Notes: generated from the sequence alone by a model not told the origin. 64,000 nt of DNA from Mermis nigrescens (GCA_036768485.1 JAVLUZ010000223.1:3861893-3925892), one strand, 5' to 3'; shown: positions 48,301 to 55,754, numbered from the stretch's first letter. Made by a program: numbers and translations.

Positions 48301-51300
48301 TTTATCCCATAATCTCGATCCAGGGGCCGATTTATGAACCCCCCTTAATTTAAGGCGGGAAGGGGGCGTATAGCTAAGTGGTCTTTAAACGTGTATGTAC
48401 ATAATTTTAGTGCAATGCGACCTAAAAATTGATTTATCCGATAATCCGGGGGCCAGAAAGCTTAGTAGTCATTAAAGGTTAAAGTACATAATTTTAGCGC
48501 AATGCAATGCTGAAAAGTTTATGAACGAAAATATCACACAATGCAACAAGATCGGTTTATCCCCTAATCCTGATCCATGGGTAGATTTATGATCCCCTGG
48601 ATATGCTAATTTGGGGTGGGAAGGATGCGCATAGCCGATCAATATAGGTACCGTGGCTCGCCTCCGGGGGTATAATGACGTCAGGTTGCGATCGTAATAC
48701 GTCATAATTTCGTATCTAGTGCATGTGCACTTAGCAAGCATCCTTCATCATTGTACCCCCAGAGGGGGGTGTGTTACTACTGACAAAAACTGTAAAAAGG
48801 TGTAAAATTCCCAAAGATTTTCGGCGCTTCGCGCCGAAAATGAGATTGTCTGTCCCATATTTTTTTTTAAAATGGCAGAATTTGCATTTAGAATGTAAGA
48901 AAGTCAAATTTTTCAGCGCTTCACGTCGTTTTGAGACAATTCTTAGTAATTTTTGGCGGCAGAAACCCAGAAATTAGCTAAAACACACTACCAAAGGTCG
49001 AAAAACTCTGTTTTACAACATTACGCTACTGTGCCATATTATAGTACACAAAAATTTGCATGTACAAAATGTACAAAGACTTTTGGGGACCATGTTTGTA
49101 CATGTACAAACGAACCTTGAACAAGAAAAAACACTGGTGTGCACAGGGTCTTAAATGCACAAGTCGCACCTGAAGGCTCAGAGTTAGGTGATTTTATGTG
49201 TGACTTATATGCATAAATGAGGAGCGAAAAAATCTGGAGAACTGCATGGGTCAAAGTCAAAAAAAATCGCAAAAAAGATACAAAAAATTTAATTCTTAGA
49301 GTCTACCGTGATCTGCGTCTGGTATTTTGGAATCTTGGCGTCTCTAAACACCGCTGCCTGTGTGTGCTTATGTGGTTCTTCTAATATCCTTTACATCATC
49401 CATTTCAGATTTACCGTTTGCTGGGACACTACTGTGGCTGCAGAGTTTTATTTTAAGAAGTGAGATTTTCTTGCTGGCCGCAGGTGCAAACAAAAAATCC
49501 TTTTATCAATGATTAATGTATAATTTATAACAGATTTTCTTGAAATTTTTAATTTTTATGTTTCATACTCATATTTCTGAAACTGTTTTAACAAAATTTG
49601 TTTTTTCTATTAGGTTAGGATATTATTCCCTTTGGGATAGAAAAATCGAGCAGTATGAAGCAATTTTCAACGAATGAATCTAAACTGATCTGCATATGCT
49701 CGTAATACGGAACTACTTGAAAAACAAGACAAGAACAAATATATTGTCCAGAAAGAAAGCACGAAATTAGATAAAACACGCATACGCGACTGAACAAAAG
49801 GACATACACATTACGGGAAGTGATACTGCTAGATATGCTCCATCATTAAATTTTTAAATCAATGTTTCGCAGCTCTTTTTTGATCAAACCAACGTTTTGA
49901 GAAATGTTTTCCCTCTCCAATATGTAGAGATCGCTGAGAAACGCTCAAAAACACGACTATTTTTGTTGATCTACTAGTTGCTGTTGAGATATTTGACTTC
50001 AAGATTTGAGTCTCTCATCAGAAGGTTAGCTGCATTACATGCCTTTAGAAATCATATTAAGATTGTGGCAGTTTGTATGTATTTTAAAGGTCACTGACTT
50101 CTATCATGTAATTACTGGGCAAAACGGTAATTTCCGGCGGCATAAAAGGACTTTAAATCTATCTTGTATACAAATTATTTTTTGATATGCAAAAAGTCGA
50201 CTGAATTATGTGCAATGTTAGCCGCGCGACGTATGAATTCCCGGATGTCAAAAACAATTTACTACAGATGCAGGCTATTTTACTGCAGAAAATCAATTAA
50301 AATATAATTACTGAAGTTTAAAAGAAAATTTACTTAAAAATCTCCTGAATAGACGAAGCAGATATTAAACAATCACTAAATTTACGAAACATTATAGTCG
50401 CGTATTTAGGTGTACATATTTTTATGAAAAATGTAGAAGAGCGAATTGTTAATTACGCGTGTCAATAGCATAAATAAATACCCAAATGAATAAATCAATC
50501 AATCAATCAATAAACAAATCTTAAAAAATATCAATATAACTAGCTGTGCATGTTTGACTTCATCGGCGATAATTATATCTTTTGCTTTTCTCACTGGATT
50601 ACTTTGCCGCCCCTGCGGAATTGAAATATACATAACTATCGAGTCGATTATATTTTGCTCTTAAGCTTCCCAAGGCGCCACCGCCGCAACAGAATCCGCC
50701 AGCCGCCCAGGGCAATTCGCAGCCCCCACCAGCCTATCCGAATAACCCTCAAAGCGGAGGAGTAGGAGGAGGTGGCGGCGGCGGCGGTTATTATCCATCG
50801 GCCCCTCCTCAGCAAAATTACGGCGGAAGTGGCTCGATGTACCCGGCTCTATCGAACCAGCAGCAGCAGCAGCCAGCTCCTTATTATGGAGGTGGAGGTG
50901 GTTATTCTCCAGCCGCTTCTCGACCTATGGCAGCAGCTTACCCTGCACAGCCCCCTTACAGCACCCAGCCGGCTGCTCCAAGTACGACCGTTATTGTACA
51001 AGACCGTGGCGGCGGTTATGGCACTGGATCCGGATTTGGAGGCGGTGGAGGCGGAGGTGGATTGGGAACAGCGGGTGGCTTAGCAACGGGCATGCTGGCT
51101 GGAGGCTTATTAGGCTACGGATTGAGTAGCCTGACGCATTCGCATTGGGGTGGTTGGGGTGGCGGCTCCGGTTGGGGAGGCGGACCGTCGTACTACGGCG
51201 GCGGCGGACCTGGATATGGCGGATTTGGAGGTGGAGGCGGCTATACGCAGGTAAGCAGGCGGGTCCGTATCCAGGAAGATGAACAGGTGACCCTCCGGGA

Positions 51301-53343
51301 TTTTTTTTGAAATTTCAGCTAAGAAAGTGCATAAGTCTTTAATGTTTTCTAGTATAATCTAGTTTTCTTGCTTCGCTTCATTGACTCAATCAAAATCATT
51401 TATAGTCTATTTCACGTTCGTGCATAAATTTTAAGAATTTTTATCGACTGTAAGCCGAGGGTTTACGATCTTTATATATCAAATCAATGCTATAATCGCA
51501 ATCTGTCAGCTTATTGTCGGAGATGGTTTTAAAATTTATGTCCGAAGTTGTGTGAAACAGACTGTAGGTTTGACATTTCGCCAGATTGCGTTTTTTATCT
51601 TCAGAAAAATATGAAAAAGGAACGAAATATAGAAATGTTTCTACGCTACGCGCTAAATTCCATTTCCTCAATGTATATCTCCAGAAAACTGCAAAATTGA
51701 GCTAAAAAGGATAAAAATCGGGATTTTCCTACGCTCTCGCATTGGATATAATGTGTTTTGTATTGTTCGTCCCCAAAAAACTACAAAAGTCGAGTTAGAA
51801 ACATAGATGCTAAAATTTTCGTCTGTTCACGTAATTTTTATTGTTTTATTGTCAATTTATAGCAGAAACGATCCAAAAAGCGAAACAAATCGAAAATTTT
51901 ATTTAAGGTCGCATACAAACACATAATAAAGAGCAAACGTTATTTCTTGGAAATTCATTTTCAGTTCAACGCTCGCATGCTAATTTCTCTGTTGCTAATG
52001 CTGATCCTTCTCGAGTTACAAATTTATGCGAAGGTGTATGAAATTTGAAAGCTGTAAAGATATTTAAAAGTAAATATGGTAGGGATTTTTTGTGAAATTT
52101 TCAATCGTTTAAAATAAACATCTTTTTATAAATATACCTTTTTTCTCTCATAGGCTCTGTGATGCTGCAAAAATGTAAGCCCTTTTTTCTCTCATTGGCT
52201 CTGTGATGCTGCAAAAATGTAAGCGGTCATAACATTATTCAGCTTCGCAAATTCACTCGTTTCATGCGTACAGGTGATATCATCTCGTTAAAGCCAACTG
52301 TTCTGTCCTTAATAACTTTTCTTATTTTGATTGCTGTATAATGACTCTTCTGTTCAAAACCATGTCAAAATGCTTTTCACAAAAAAATTCTGGCAAAATG
52401 TTAAGTTTGAAATGACGTAAATTTCGATTTAATTGCTCGTGGTATTTAAAGTTATTGGGTTTATATTTTTAGCTGATCTTATCTATAGTCTGTTTCACTC
52501 AAGTTTGGACATAAATTTTTAAAAACTATCTCCGACAATAAACTGATAGAATGCGATTATGGCATTGACCTGATTTATAATTACCGTAATCTGTCGGCTT
52601 ACTATCGATAAAAATTCTTAAAATTTATGTTTAAAGTTATGCGAAACAGACTATGGATAAACTCTCACAAAGACTGCCATACTTTATGAGAAATGCTTTT
52701 TTTAATTATCGTTTTCCGATAAACATTAACTTTAGTTTAACTAAGCTATAGTCTGTTCCAATCAACGGCCCATTTTCACTGGTAGCCAAAAAATTTCTAC
52801 TGGCTTCTAAAGTGCACCAAAATATAGCTCCATTTATGCTATTACACATGGAGGCAGACTTTCCTATTGCTTTATAATACGCAACATATCGCCAAGGCTG
52901 TGTAACTTTAAACCTCTTTTTGCTTATTTACATTTTCAGAGAGATTGCTAAAAATTGGACGTTTGAAATAGAATACATTTTTTATAGTTTAAAGATTTCG
53001 TACAAGTGCCTGTGAGGAAATCATTCGGCTAGGCAAGCATTTTTTGTGTTCAGGATAATGACACAACCATAATCAATAATTATAATTACAACGACAGCAG
53101 CCGCACGACTAATGAGCATAATACGTACAATAATGAAGATACGGGCAACAGTGGTAACGCCATCGATTACAATACCACGGATTACGGCGACGGCGGAGGA
53201 AGCGGTGACGGCGGCGGATACGACGCGGCGGCGGTTATGACGACGGCGGCGGCGGATACGACGACGGCGGCGGATTCGACGACGGAGGAGATTTCGGTGA
53301 TTTCGATAGTGGCGGTGATTTTGGAGGTGGCGGCGATTGGTGA
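36355..53343 (+). CDS. PH-domain protein with Pro/Gly-rich tail (5' exon not found), host gene of the Maverick
   Basis: Exons are 36355-36628, 36689-36716 (28-nt microexon), 50666-51250 and 53054-53343. The first two encode the back half of a pleckstrin-homology domain: KWSEVYCTLEPDSTFSFYD, then EYHLFAIGTG and the closing helix with invariant Trp (DWMTKIAST). Exon 3 is Pro/Gln- then Gly-rich (PPPQQNPP, repeated GGGGG, LATGMLAGGLLGYG). Exon 4 is Asn/Asp-rich and ends in Gly-Asp repeats. Every junction keeps phase (1, 2, 0, 0). Exon 4 breaks frame by one missing base near 53224: in the continuing frame it reads Ala/Thr-rich to 53557, while the alternative frame gives a regular Gly-Asp tail ending GDFGGGGDW. 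The upstream exon with the PH start was not located. The 13.9-kb intron holds the Maverick. PH domains bind phosphoinositides or proteins; the ligand is unknown. Confidence 0.72.
36774..36968. mobile_element. ~195-bp MITE with long inverted arms
   Basis: The left arm carries ATACAATTT, then CGCCACCG and TTAGCCGATTCAAATAAGCT. The right arm is its inverse, separated by only ~60 bp. The left arm contains a short direct duplication of GATTCAAATAAGCTACAGTG. It could fold into a nearly perfect hairpin. Confidence 0.85.
37334..38222. repeat. Maverick left terminal inverted repeat
   Basis: The outer part (37334 to about 37620) matches the inverted right end closely, except for a differing stretch just after AGTAGTAAC. 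The inner part (about 37857-38222) is an array of ~60-bp units around CTAAAATTATGTACATACAC, AAGCTTTATAGC and GATCGAGATTTGCATTG. No gene lies here. Confidence 0.88.
38546..39566 (-). CDS. PC4-like putative ssDNA-binding protein with triplicated mini-exons (Maverick gene)
   Basis: Exons on the minus strand are 39566-39173, 39113-39048, 38981-38922, 38855-38789 and 38730-38546. Introns are 58-66 bp with GT-AG ends, all in phase 1. Exon 1 starts at an in-frame ATG and resembles the PC4/p15 fold: FNLGADLYCLVSKWKG, then YPTTHGINMVEDQYDKL. A second similar half follows (RLLIIKND, VKLTPTQFRNW). Exons 2-4 are copies of one 60-67 bp exon encoding DDxDxQPLEKK...PEDKE. The last exon is acidic and Tyr/Pro-rich. 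Exon 4 has one extra base (67 nt) that breaks frame unless it is skipped or the base is an error; exons 2 and 3 are 66 and 60 nt. A PC4-like protein would bind single-stranded DNA and could act in replication or transcription of the element. The fold assignment is by eye. Confidence 0.6.
39772..41102 (-). CDS. Maverick major capsid protein (double jelly roll), frameshifted
   Basis: It starts at ATG 41102, two bases after the preceding stop, and spans about 443 codons in two frames. The N-terminal part carries strings common in Polinton MCPs (SFWSEVQLQNP, PINLIGKTFFKQIKIFLNG, YAYRSFLETELNFG). The C-terminal part in the other frame carries LSPFHFQDFGISEIKI and continues to 39774. Homology passes from one frame to the other at a run of four C (plus strand 40186-40189), consistent with a one-base deletion there. 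No nonsense substitutions are seen. MCPs of this group form the icosahedral shell with pseudo-hexameric capsomers. Family assignment is by motif and gene order. Confidence 0.82.
41105..41574 (-). CDS. Capsid-cluster basic protein with GLG motif (Maverick), frameshifted
   Basis: It lies between the minor and major capsid genes, starting at ATG 41574 three bases after the previous stop. The N-terminus reads MHVIYVPDSADDWLEYYKN. After a frame change at a run of five C (plus strand 41440-41444) comes GLGSFFKSLYRLALPLF. A Lys/Arg-rich tail follows with NLS-like clusters (VRKKQSKVKVLKKRKRGSK). Small basic proteins with an RGxGLGxxF-type motif recur beside capsid genes in Polintons and recall adenoviral minor core or pVI-type proteins; the specific role is inferred. 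About 156 residues in total. Confidence 0.6.
41578..42381 (-). CDS. Maverick minor capsid (penton-like) protein
   Basis: This is an intact 267-aa frame. The first ATG in frame is 42381 and gives MQDSTQFYVTLPSN. The N-terminal pattern FYVTLPSN...FRVKLPHRI...GDWEVALVELIYPFSWYTI is characteristic of the Polinton minor capsid family (PX), which forms the fivefold vertices. The C-terminal half carries WIEINIKTDLDEFVSFEFG. It is followed three bases later by the GLG-motif gene. It is one of the few element genes without a frame break. Confidence 0.85.
   Translation of the reverse strand: MQDSTQFYVTLPSNTEKDGTASSFRVKLPHRIRLDGDWEVALVELIYPFSWYTIKQGGNYIMLQIESGQLKKFEKINFPAGNYETIESLVNVINMAVQDSLKQIQNKIDNNSVLRIEYNALVNQIIFFLDPTIIKGVYANKQLSRILGFNQTIYRFTSDSEPIRVFSTNAPDIGKHNFDTMYVYSNIVENQIVGNIVAPLLRIVEVQGKFGNIINKVFDNPHYLPVLLKDIAWIEINIKTDLDEFVSFEFGKTIVKLHFRKRSPYFQ
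42433..42943 (-). CDS. Adenain-type cysteine protease (Maverick PRO), frameshifted
   Basis: The start ATG overlaps the integrase stop as ATGA. The first ~17 codons are in one frame; a one-base change near 42885-42900 moves the rest to another. The main frame shows the C5/adenain triad context: GEHWVAFCF (His), a following acidic residue in VNYFDSFG, and CGLYCIFFLFHC (nucleophile Cys). The total is about 170 codons, shorter than adenoviral protease and in the Polinton range. It would mature capsid and core proteins during assembly. The C-terminus reads CVPYWKLKII. Confidence 0.85.
42940..44016 (-). CDS. Retroviral-type DDE integrase with C-terminal chromodomain (Maverick INT)
   Basis: An intact 358-aa frame from ATG 44016. 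The N-terminal region (about 1-75) is a helical zinc-less tether, SIYKNLDDPSSFASVKLLYD. The catalytic core has Asp in FILTCIDVLSKYAWARP, Asp in WRIRTDKGKEF and Glu in VERFNRTLKNRMYRYF, in the DDE order. An SH3-like segment (LSIGDYVRISKY) follows. The last ~45 residues are a chromodomain (RIENVLKKRR...VKWFGYP...NEWIYESDLE). This arrangement matches Polinton integrases, which insert linear element DNA and make 6-bp duplications, as seen here. The chromodomain may bias integration to marked chromatin. Confidence 0.95.
   Translation of the reverse strand: MNKKRLFESIYKNLDDPSSFASVKLLYDAARRKDPSVTLDQVREWLASQDTYTLHRPAYRKFKRNKIYAFDIDHQWELDLADMTSLKDYNDNFKFILTCIDVLSKYAWARPMKTKSGTNVANAFKSILIEGRKPWRIRTDKGKEFLNQEFQNILKLEHIDFFTSQNEDIKCAIVERFNRTLKNRMYRYFTENATYKWIDILDKLVQNYNNTIHRSIRMRPVEVNINNVQRVLNALYGKLHHRKKPKLSIGDYVRISKYHQIFDKSYKPQYTEEIFKISRVVSHQTEPVYKLIDLSGEDIVGTFYERELQKVQYIENRAFRIENVLKKRRLRDGRVQLLVKWFGYPEKFNEWIYESDLE
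44072..45046 (-). CDS. Maverick conserved protein with basic C-terminus (function unknown)
   Basis: An intact 324-aa frame. Its ATG overlaps the stop of the upstream gene as ATGA. The N-terminal half is acidic and predicted helical (IQKQIDEFKIELQKIL, LYSQLFSRYLNLEAEKRQ). The middle has LPRSKQKKAKLLMSHIR and IPDSHIIDLINDF. The last ~110 residues are strongly Lys/Arg-rich, with several bipartite-NLS-like clusters (KPKSKRKQHRLKSKQQQQQ, ITRKRKLNLPERRLEKRFK). From memory, proteins of this shape recur in metazoan Polintons, without known function. A DNA- or capsid-binding structural role would fit. It lies between the integrase and the GGF-motif small protein. Confidence 0.7.
   Translation of the reverse strand: MKFANKMVLVPQDVFLNQSSTEKSPIQKQIDEFKIELQKILDSKESPEQQFQLYSQLFSRYLNLEAEKRQPQPLILKEDEKLEPEWYESVLNDLPRSKQKKAKLLMSHIRHSKSISVNDNGEIAIRGQTIPDSHIIDLINDFSRERTNVAKPPIGASELAQALSMEHIPLDYIGNPNRQKMINDIMEYDESLTVPQLEESSGVKRKIDLEEPVAKRMGIEEPIERKPKSKRKQHRLKSKQQQQQTIPEWKWRFKRKFKGSVLPSVKRLKKEITRKRKLNLPERRLEKRFKREQVRHKRKLEYLTAARSSVPKRLKYSSLYADDG
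45043..45385 (-). CDS. Small Maverick protein with C-terminal hydrophobic GGF...GPLL tail, frameshifted
   Basis: It starts at ATG 45385 (MSHRLRNHFDELKVLSKCSP). An N-terminal helical and Cys-containing part (CQRSAYLNKANKDLIYC) is followed by a basic stretch (QQKRRLKRHKREIRYLG). The tail is hydrophobic (GGFLPLILGPLLSIAGSLL) and could insert in a membrane. The frame changes at AAA (plus strand 45225-45227). Small proteins with a basic linker and GGF-type tail recur in metazoan Polintons, from memory; the function is unknown. About 113 codons. Its stop overlaps the next start (ATGA). Confidence 0.65.
45439..45777 (-). CDS. Maverick hypothetical protein, 112 aa
   Basis: An intact frame with its ATG at 45777. 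The protein is charged and probably helical: LSNEEKKMLADLFWTRFTRE, then NFWYFATQLARKMQQRQM, ending FKDEAIFLL. It has no signal peptide or recognisable catalytic motif. It sits between the second secreted protein and the GGF-tail protein. I do not recognise the family. Confidence 0.6.
   Translation of the reverse strand: MILSNEEKKMLADLFWTRFTREAKGSYKEMARNYNACNDLRGRKRVSNFWYFATQLARKMQQRQMHGDFIEELYDGLLRDEKCDFSMLNDCSIVQRENFFLQIFKDEAIFLL
45929..46359 (-). CDS. Maverick secreted protein 2 (Cys-rich, NxT sequons), frameshifted
   Basis: An ATG at 46359 opens a hydrophobic signal-type segment (MLTSPILAILFFWF). The frame then shifts in a run of seven T (plus-strand A run 46323-46329), and the rest of the protein follows in another frame to 45929. 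The mature part has six or so cysteines, potential N-glycosylation sites (NCTN, NDTI, NSTL) and the string EIYICCAYDN. A longer alternative start at 46425 would place the hydrophobic stretch internally. It resembles the product at 47136-47595 in layout and in the [YF]ICC string. The function is unknown; a surface or secreted role is inferred. Confidence 0.55.
46512..47134 (-). CDS. FtsK/HerA-type genome-packaging ATPase (Maverick ATP), frameshifted
   Basis: It starts at ATG 47134, one base after the preceding stop. Walker A is VSAPTKSGKTEFV. After a frame change at a run of five T (plus-strand A run 47003-47007) the second frame gives VEFIEGIPSF and Walker B PKLLILDDLMYD. It continues with ELFTKGSHHWNLSIIHIVQN (sensor region) and NPFGYLLIDL, and ends TENYVYVPK. 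About 207 codons is the normal Polinton ATPase size. It pumps element DNA into capsids in related viruses. Apart from the one-base break the domain is complete. Confidence 0.92.
47136..47595 (-). CDS. Maverick secreted protein 1 (Cys-rich, NxT sequons), frameshifted
   Basis: ATG 47595 begins a clear signal peptide (MKIILSLLFLTASTAFGACS). The mature part carries NCTQ, NKTA and NDTC sequons and several cysteines. At TTTTAAA (about 47289-47296 on the plus strand) homology moves to a second frame, which contains LPYVFICCDEMANFISKL and ends CDDTLTFDI at 47136. It totals about 152 codons. It is the most upstream gene of the minus-strand row and abuts the ATPase start. It resembles secreted protein 2. 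No known envelope or fusion-protein motif is recognisable. Confidence 0.6.
47897..48781. repeat. Maverick right terminal inverted repeat
   Basis: Inverted copy of 37334-38222. The tandem ~60-bp array occupies about 47897-48290. The outer part includes GTGCATGTGCACTTAGCAAG and ends GTTACTACT. Short open frames in the array are repeat by-products. Confidence 0.88.
48782..49140. repeat. Right half of repeat family R split by the Maverick
   Basis: It begins with the target duplication GACAAA and continues AACTGTAAAAAGGTGTAAAA, a GCGCTTCGCGCC hairpin and CCCAGAAATTAGCTAAAA, colinear with 35354-35700. The left half lies immediately before 37334. Confidence 0.85.
49141..50665. other. Intron sequence of the PH-domain gene, no gene seen
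   Basis: AT-rich DNA without exon-like frames, apart from short simple repeats (AATC/AATA words near 50470-50520). A good acceptor (CTCTTAAG) ends it at 50665. Confidence 0.6.
51401..51566. mobile_element. TA-flanked palindromic MITE (family M)
   Basis: Begins TATAGTCTATTTCACG and ends GTGTGAAACAGACTGTA. The interior has the AAGCCGAGG / CTGTCAGCTTA pair as in other copies. It lies in the last intron of the PH-domain gene. Confidence 0.8.
52140..52225. repeat. Direct duplication of a 42-43-bp unit
   Basis: GGCTCTGTGATGCTGCAAAA and its flanks (TTTTTTCTCTCAT before, ATGTAAGC after) occur twice in succession with one or two differences. Confidence 0.88.
52484..52654. mobile_element. TA-flanked palindromic MITE (family M)
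   Basis: Begins TATAGTCTGTTTCACTCAAG and ends GCGAAACAGACTATG. The inverted arms include GTTTGGACATAAATTTT and an ATCTGTCGGCTTA segment. Confidence 0.82.
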
Positions 53344-53557
53344 TCGAGATAAACGTGACTCTCTGATTCTGATATTCGAATGTGACACCAGTCGTCAAAT
53401 TGCATTAATTTCTCAGCTTTTTTTACTATCTACTTTTTGGTTTCGTTGTGTATTGAACGAGTATTACAAACGAATGCGATTAAAATTATGGCAGGAATGT
53501 GCATTATCTAGCATAACAAGGAAAAATTTCCATGTCGTACTGGATAACTTTTATTAA

Positions 53558-54999
53558 AAAAATCGGATCATAGAATGTTGTGAAATTTTATAGACAGGCT
53601 AAATGAATTTCCGCAGTGTCCTCACGAATCACTATAATTTTTATTATCTCTTGAATTCTCTTTCAGTCGATACAAATCGTGGCTCATTTGTTATAATGTT
53701 TTGCATGTTCATTTCGTCTTACATCTTTTTCAAAAATTATCTGAGCGGACTCAAGCAATATATTTACATTTTTGTGTTTTAAGAAGGATATATGTAGCTA
53801 AACACTAAAAATTTATGTGCAGATGATATTGAGAATTTACATATGAGCGTTCTTCATCATTTTCCTTTTAGTCTTGCGCAATGCTAATTTTTATGTACAC
53901 GTACATATATATACGATTCGTATGCCCTCTGCTGTTTGTGTGATCCGGATTTCTCTTTTAACCTGTTATTGTGGTATGCTCGTATGCGTGAATGTTCTCT
54001 AATTCATAATCTATGACGCTTTCGTCGTTGACGGTACCTAATAAAGCGACTATGCGATTTATTTGCGGTTAATATTCATAGAACGTTTTTGACGAAGCTC
54101 TCTTCGTTTTTCCAATAACATAATGTGGGAAAAATCGAGTGAATTGGAAAAAATCGAACAAAAAATGAGCAGTGGTGCGAAACAGCGAAAGATAACCCTT
54201 TTAAAAACCGAAATCTTGCTAAAAACGTAAACCTGCATAATTACTTTATTTTTTAAACTTTGGATGTTCTAAATTTACCATTGGATAGAGCTTGGTCGAA
54301 AACAGGATAACGTAGGTATAAATCCTGATCTTTCAGTTTTCAAGTAAAATGCGTTATTAGCGGGAAAAAATGCATATTAACCCGTACCCGTGTTTACAGT
54401 CCCGCGCGTGGTTGCCAATTTTGTAGGGTTTGGGAGAATCAGGCGGGCGTGTCCATTGTTAAAAATCAAGTGATTTTAAAATAATTTGCATAAAGAAAAA
54501 TGGACAAGGAACACATGGTTGCATTTTGAAAGTCATAGTAGAAAAATTGCAACCATGACTTACTTGATGTAAAGAAAAATACGTCCCTTGGATCGGCCTT
54601 TACAAACAGGATAATTCAGAAATTAGGGGCGGGGTTGACAGCATATTACGGAGGTTAGTATGTAGCCCTTTTGGTCGGCCGTCGATAAAGGGAGAAATCG
54701 CATATTACAGTAATGAGAAAATACGGTTTACGGGCGCAAGCTGTGCATCTTCCATTCTGCTGTGGCACAAGGCAATAAGTAAGGAAAGTAATTAGCTACA
54801 AGAACTACGATAATCACTAACATTTCATACTAAGCATTGATGTTGCATTCATCCCATGAACGCGATCAGATTTTTACGTTGCCTTCTTTCTACCTTTTTC
54901 TGAAAATGCAGCATTTGAAATTATTAAGCGAAAGGTTTATCGCTCGTCGCTCTTAAGCTAGAGGGCTAGATAAATAATCATTTACTGTACTCCTTTCAG
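53558..54999. other. Intergenic or intronic DNA with a family C fragment
   Basis: AT-rich. A diverged family C fragment lies at about 54080-54200 (AAAAATCGAGTGAATTGG and a GTGCGAAACAGCG hairpin remnant). No gene is recognised. Confidence 0.5.
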
Positions 55000-55074
55000 C
55001 CGCACAGTGTTAATGCAGTGTCCGCCCAACGGCCTCCAGCGAAGACCAGCTTCTCAACAAGCAAAATCAAATGA
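55000..55074 (+). CDS. Candidate alternative terminal exon (24 codons)
   Basis: A strong acceptor (CTCCTTTCAG) precedes a frame reading PHSVNAVSAQRPPAKTSFST and SKIK to TGA. It opens in phase 0, the same phase as the donor at 51250 of the PH-domain gene, so it could replace exon 4 as a different C-terminus. Evidence is limited to the splice signal, phase and a protein-like composition. Confidence 0.3.
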   Translation, partial: PHSVNAVSAQRPPAKTSFSTSKIK

Positions 55075-55754
55075 AGAAAAATCTATGAATATTTTCATTG
55101 CTGCATTCAGACCTTTGCAGTCCATATTGCATGCGGATTTATATTAGTTTCTGGCTAGTTGGTTGGTCACATATGCGTAACCAGGATTTTCGCCAAGGGG
55201 GAATCCAGATTTTTTTCGTCTAAAAATCCATAAAAACGGGCGGGGGCCTATAAATAAGGGTAGGTGGTACTATCGCTAACGCTAGCACAACCGCTAACGC
55301 GGGCACAACCGCTAATTGCGAGTAGGGAGTTTTTGAAGAATATGGTGTGAACCGATTTAGCGCCATTCCGGCAGAACTGCCAATCAATTGCGCAAAAACG
55401 ATACTTTATGTCACTAAAAGACGCGGAAAAAAGAAATAAACCAAATCCATACAAAACTCACAGAGTTACGGTACTTTCAAACATTAAAGGTACTTCGACA
55501 TTCGGAGTAAGCTAAGAATATGGTACTTTCAGGATACTATTAAATAAACTCTAGAAGAGCGGATTTTTTTGCTCAGTACTTAGAACATGGTGAAAGAAAG
55601 CGCGGAAAAAAATATTCATCCGTCTATGATCAATATTACAAAAGCTATGGGTTTCGTTAATTAGCCTCTTCTCGGCCTACGCAAGCATCTATTCGACCTA
55701 AGTATTTGAAGATTCAAACAGCTGAATGCAGAATCACATGTAGATACCCAATTT

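Larger units (their letters stand above)
37334..48781 (-). mobile_element. Maverick/Polinton element, 11.4 kb, polB-less
   Basis: The element is bounded by AGTAGTAAC and GTTACTACT and flanked on both sides by the 6-bp duplication GACAAA (37328-37333, 48782-48787). Both the duplication length and the AGT...ACT ends are typical of Mavericks/Polintons. It carries integrase, adenain-type protease, packaging ATPase, major and minor capsid genes, a GLG-motif capsid-cluster gene and six further genes, all on the minus strand. The protein-primed DNA polymerase B gene of canonical 15-20 kb elements is absent, and no remaining gap is large enough for it. It sits in an intron of the PH-domain gene and inside a copy of repeat family R. 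Single-base frame breaks affect seven genes and one short exon. Confidence 0.95.

Noticed and set aside
37334..48781. A large envelope fusion protein, as described in some nematode Mavericks
   Set aside because: No frame of suitable length exists. The only secreted candidates are the two ~150-aa proteins, which show no recognisable fusion-protein features.
53237..53557. Separate Thr/Ala-rich protein of 106 aa
   Set aside because: It is the off-frame continuation of the last PH-gene exon after a one-base break.
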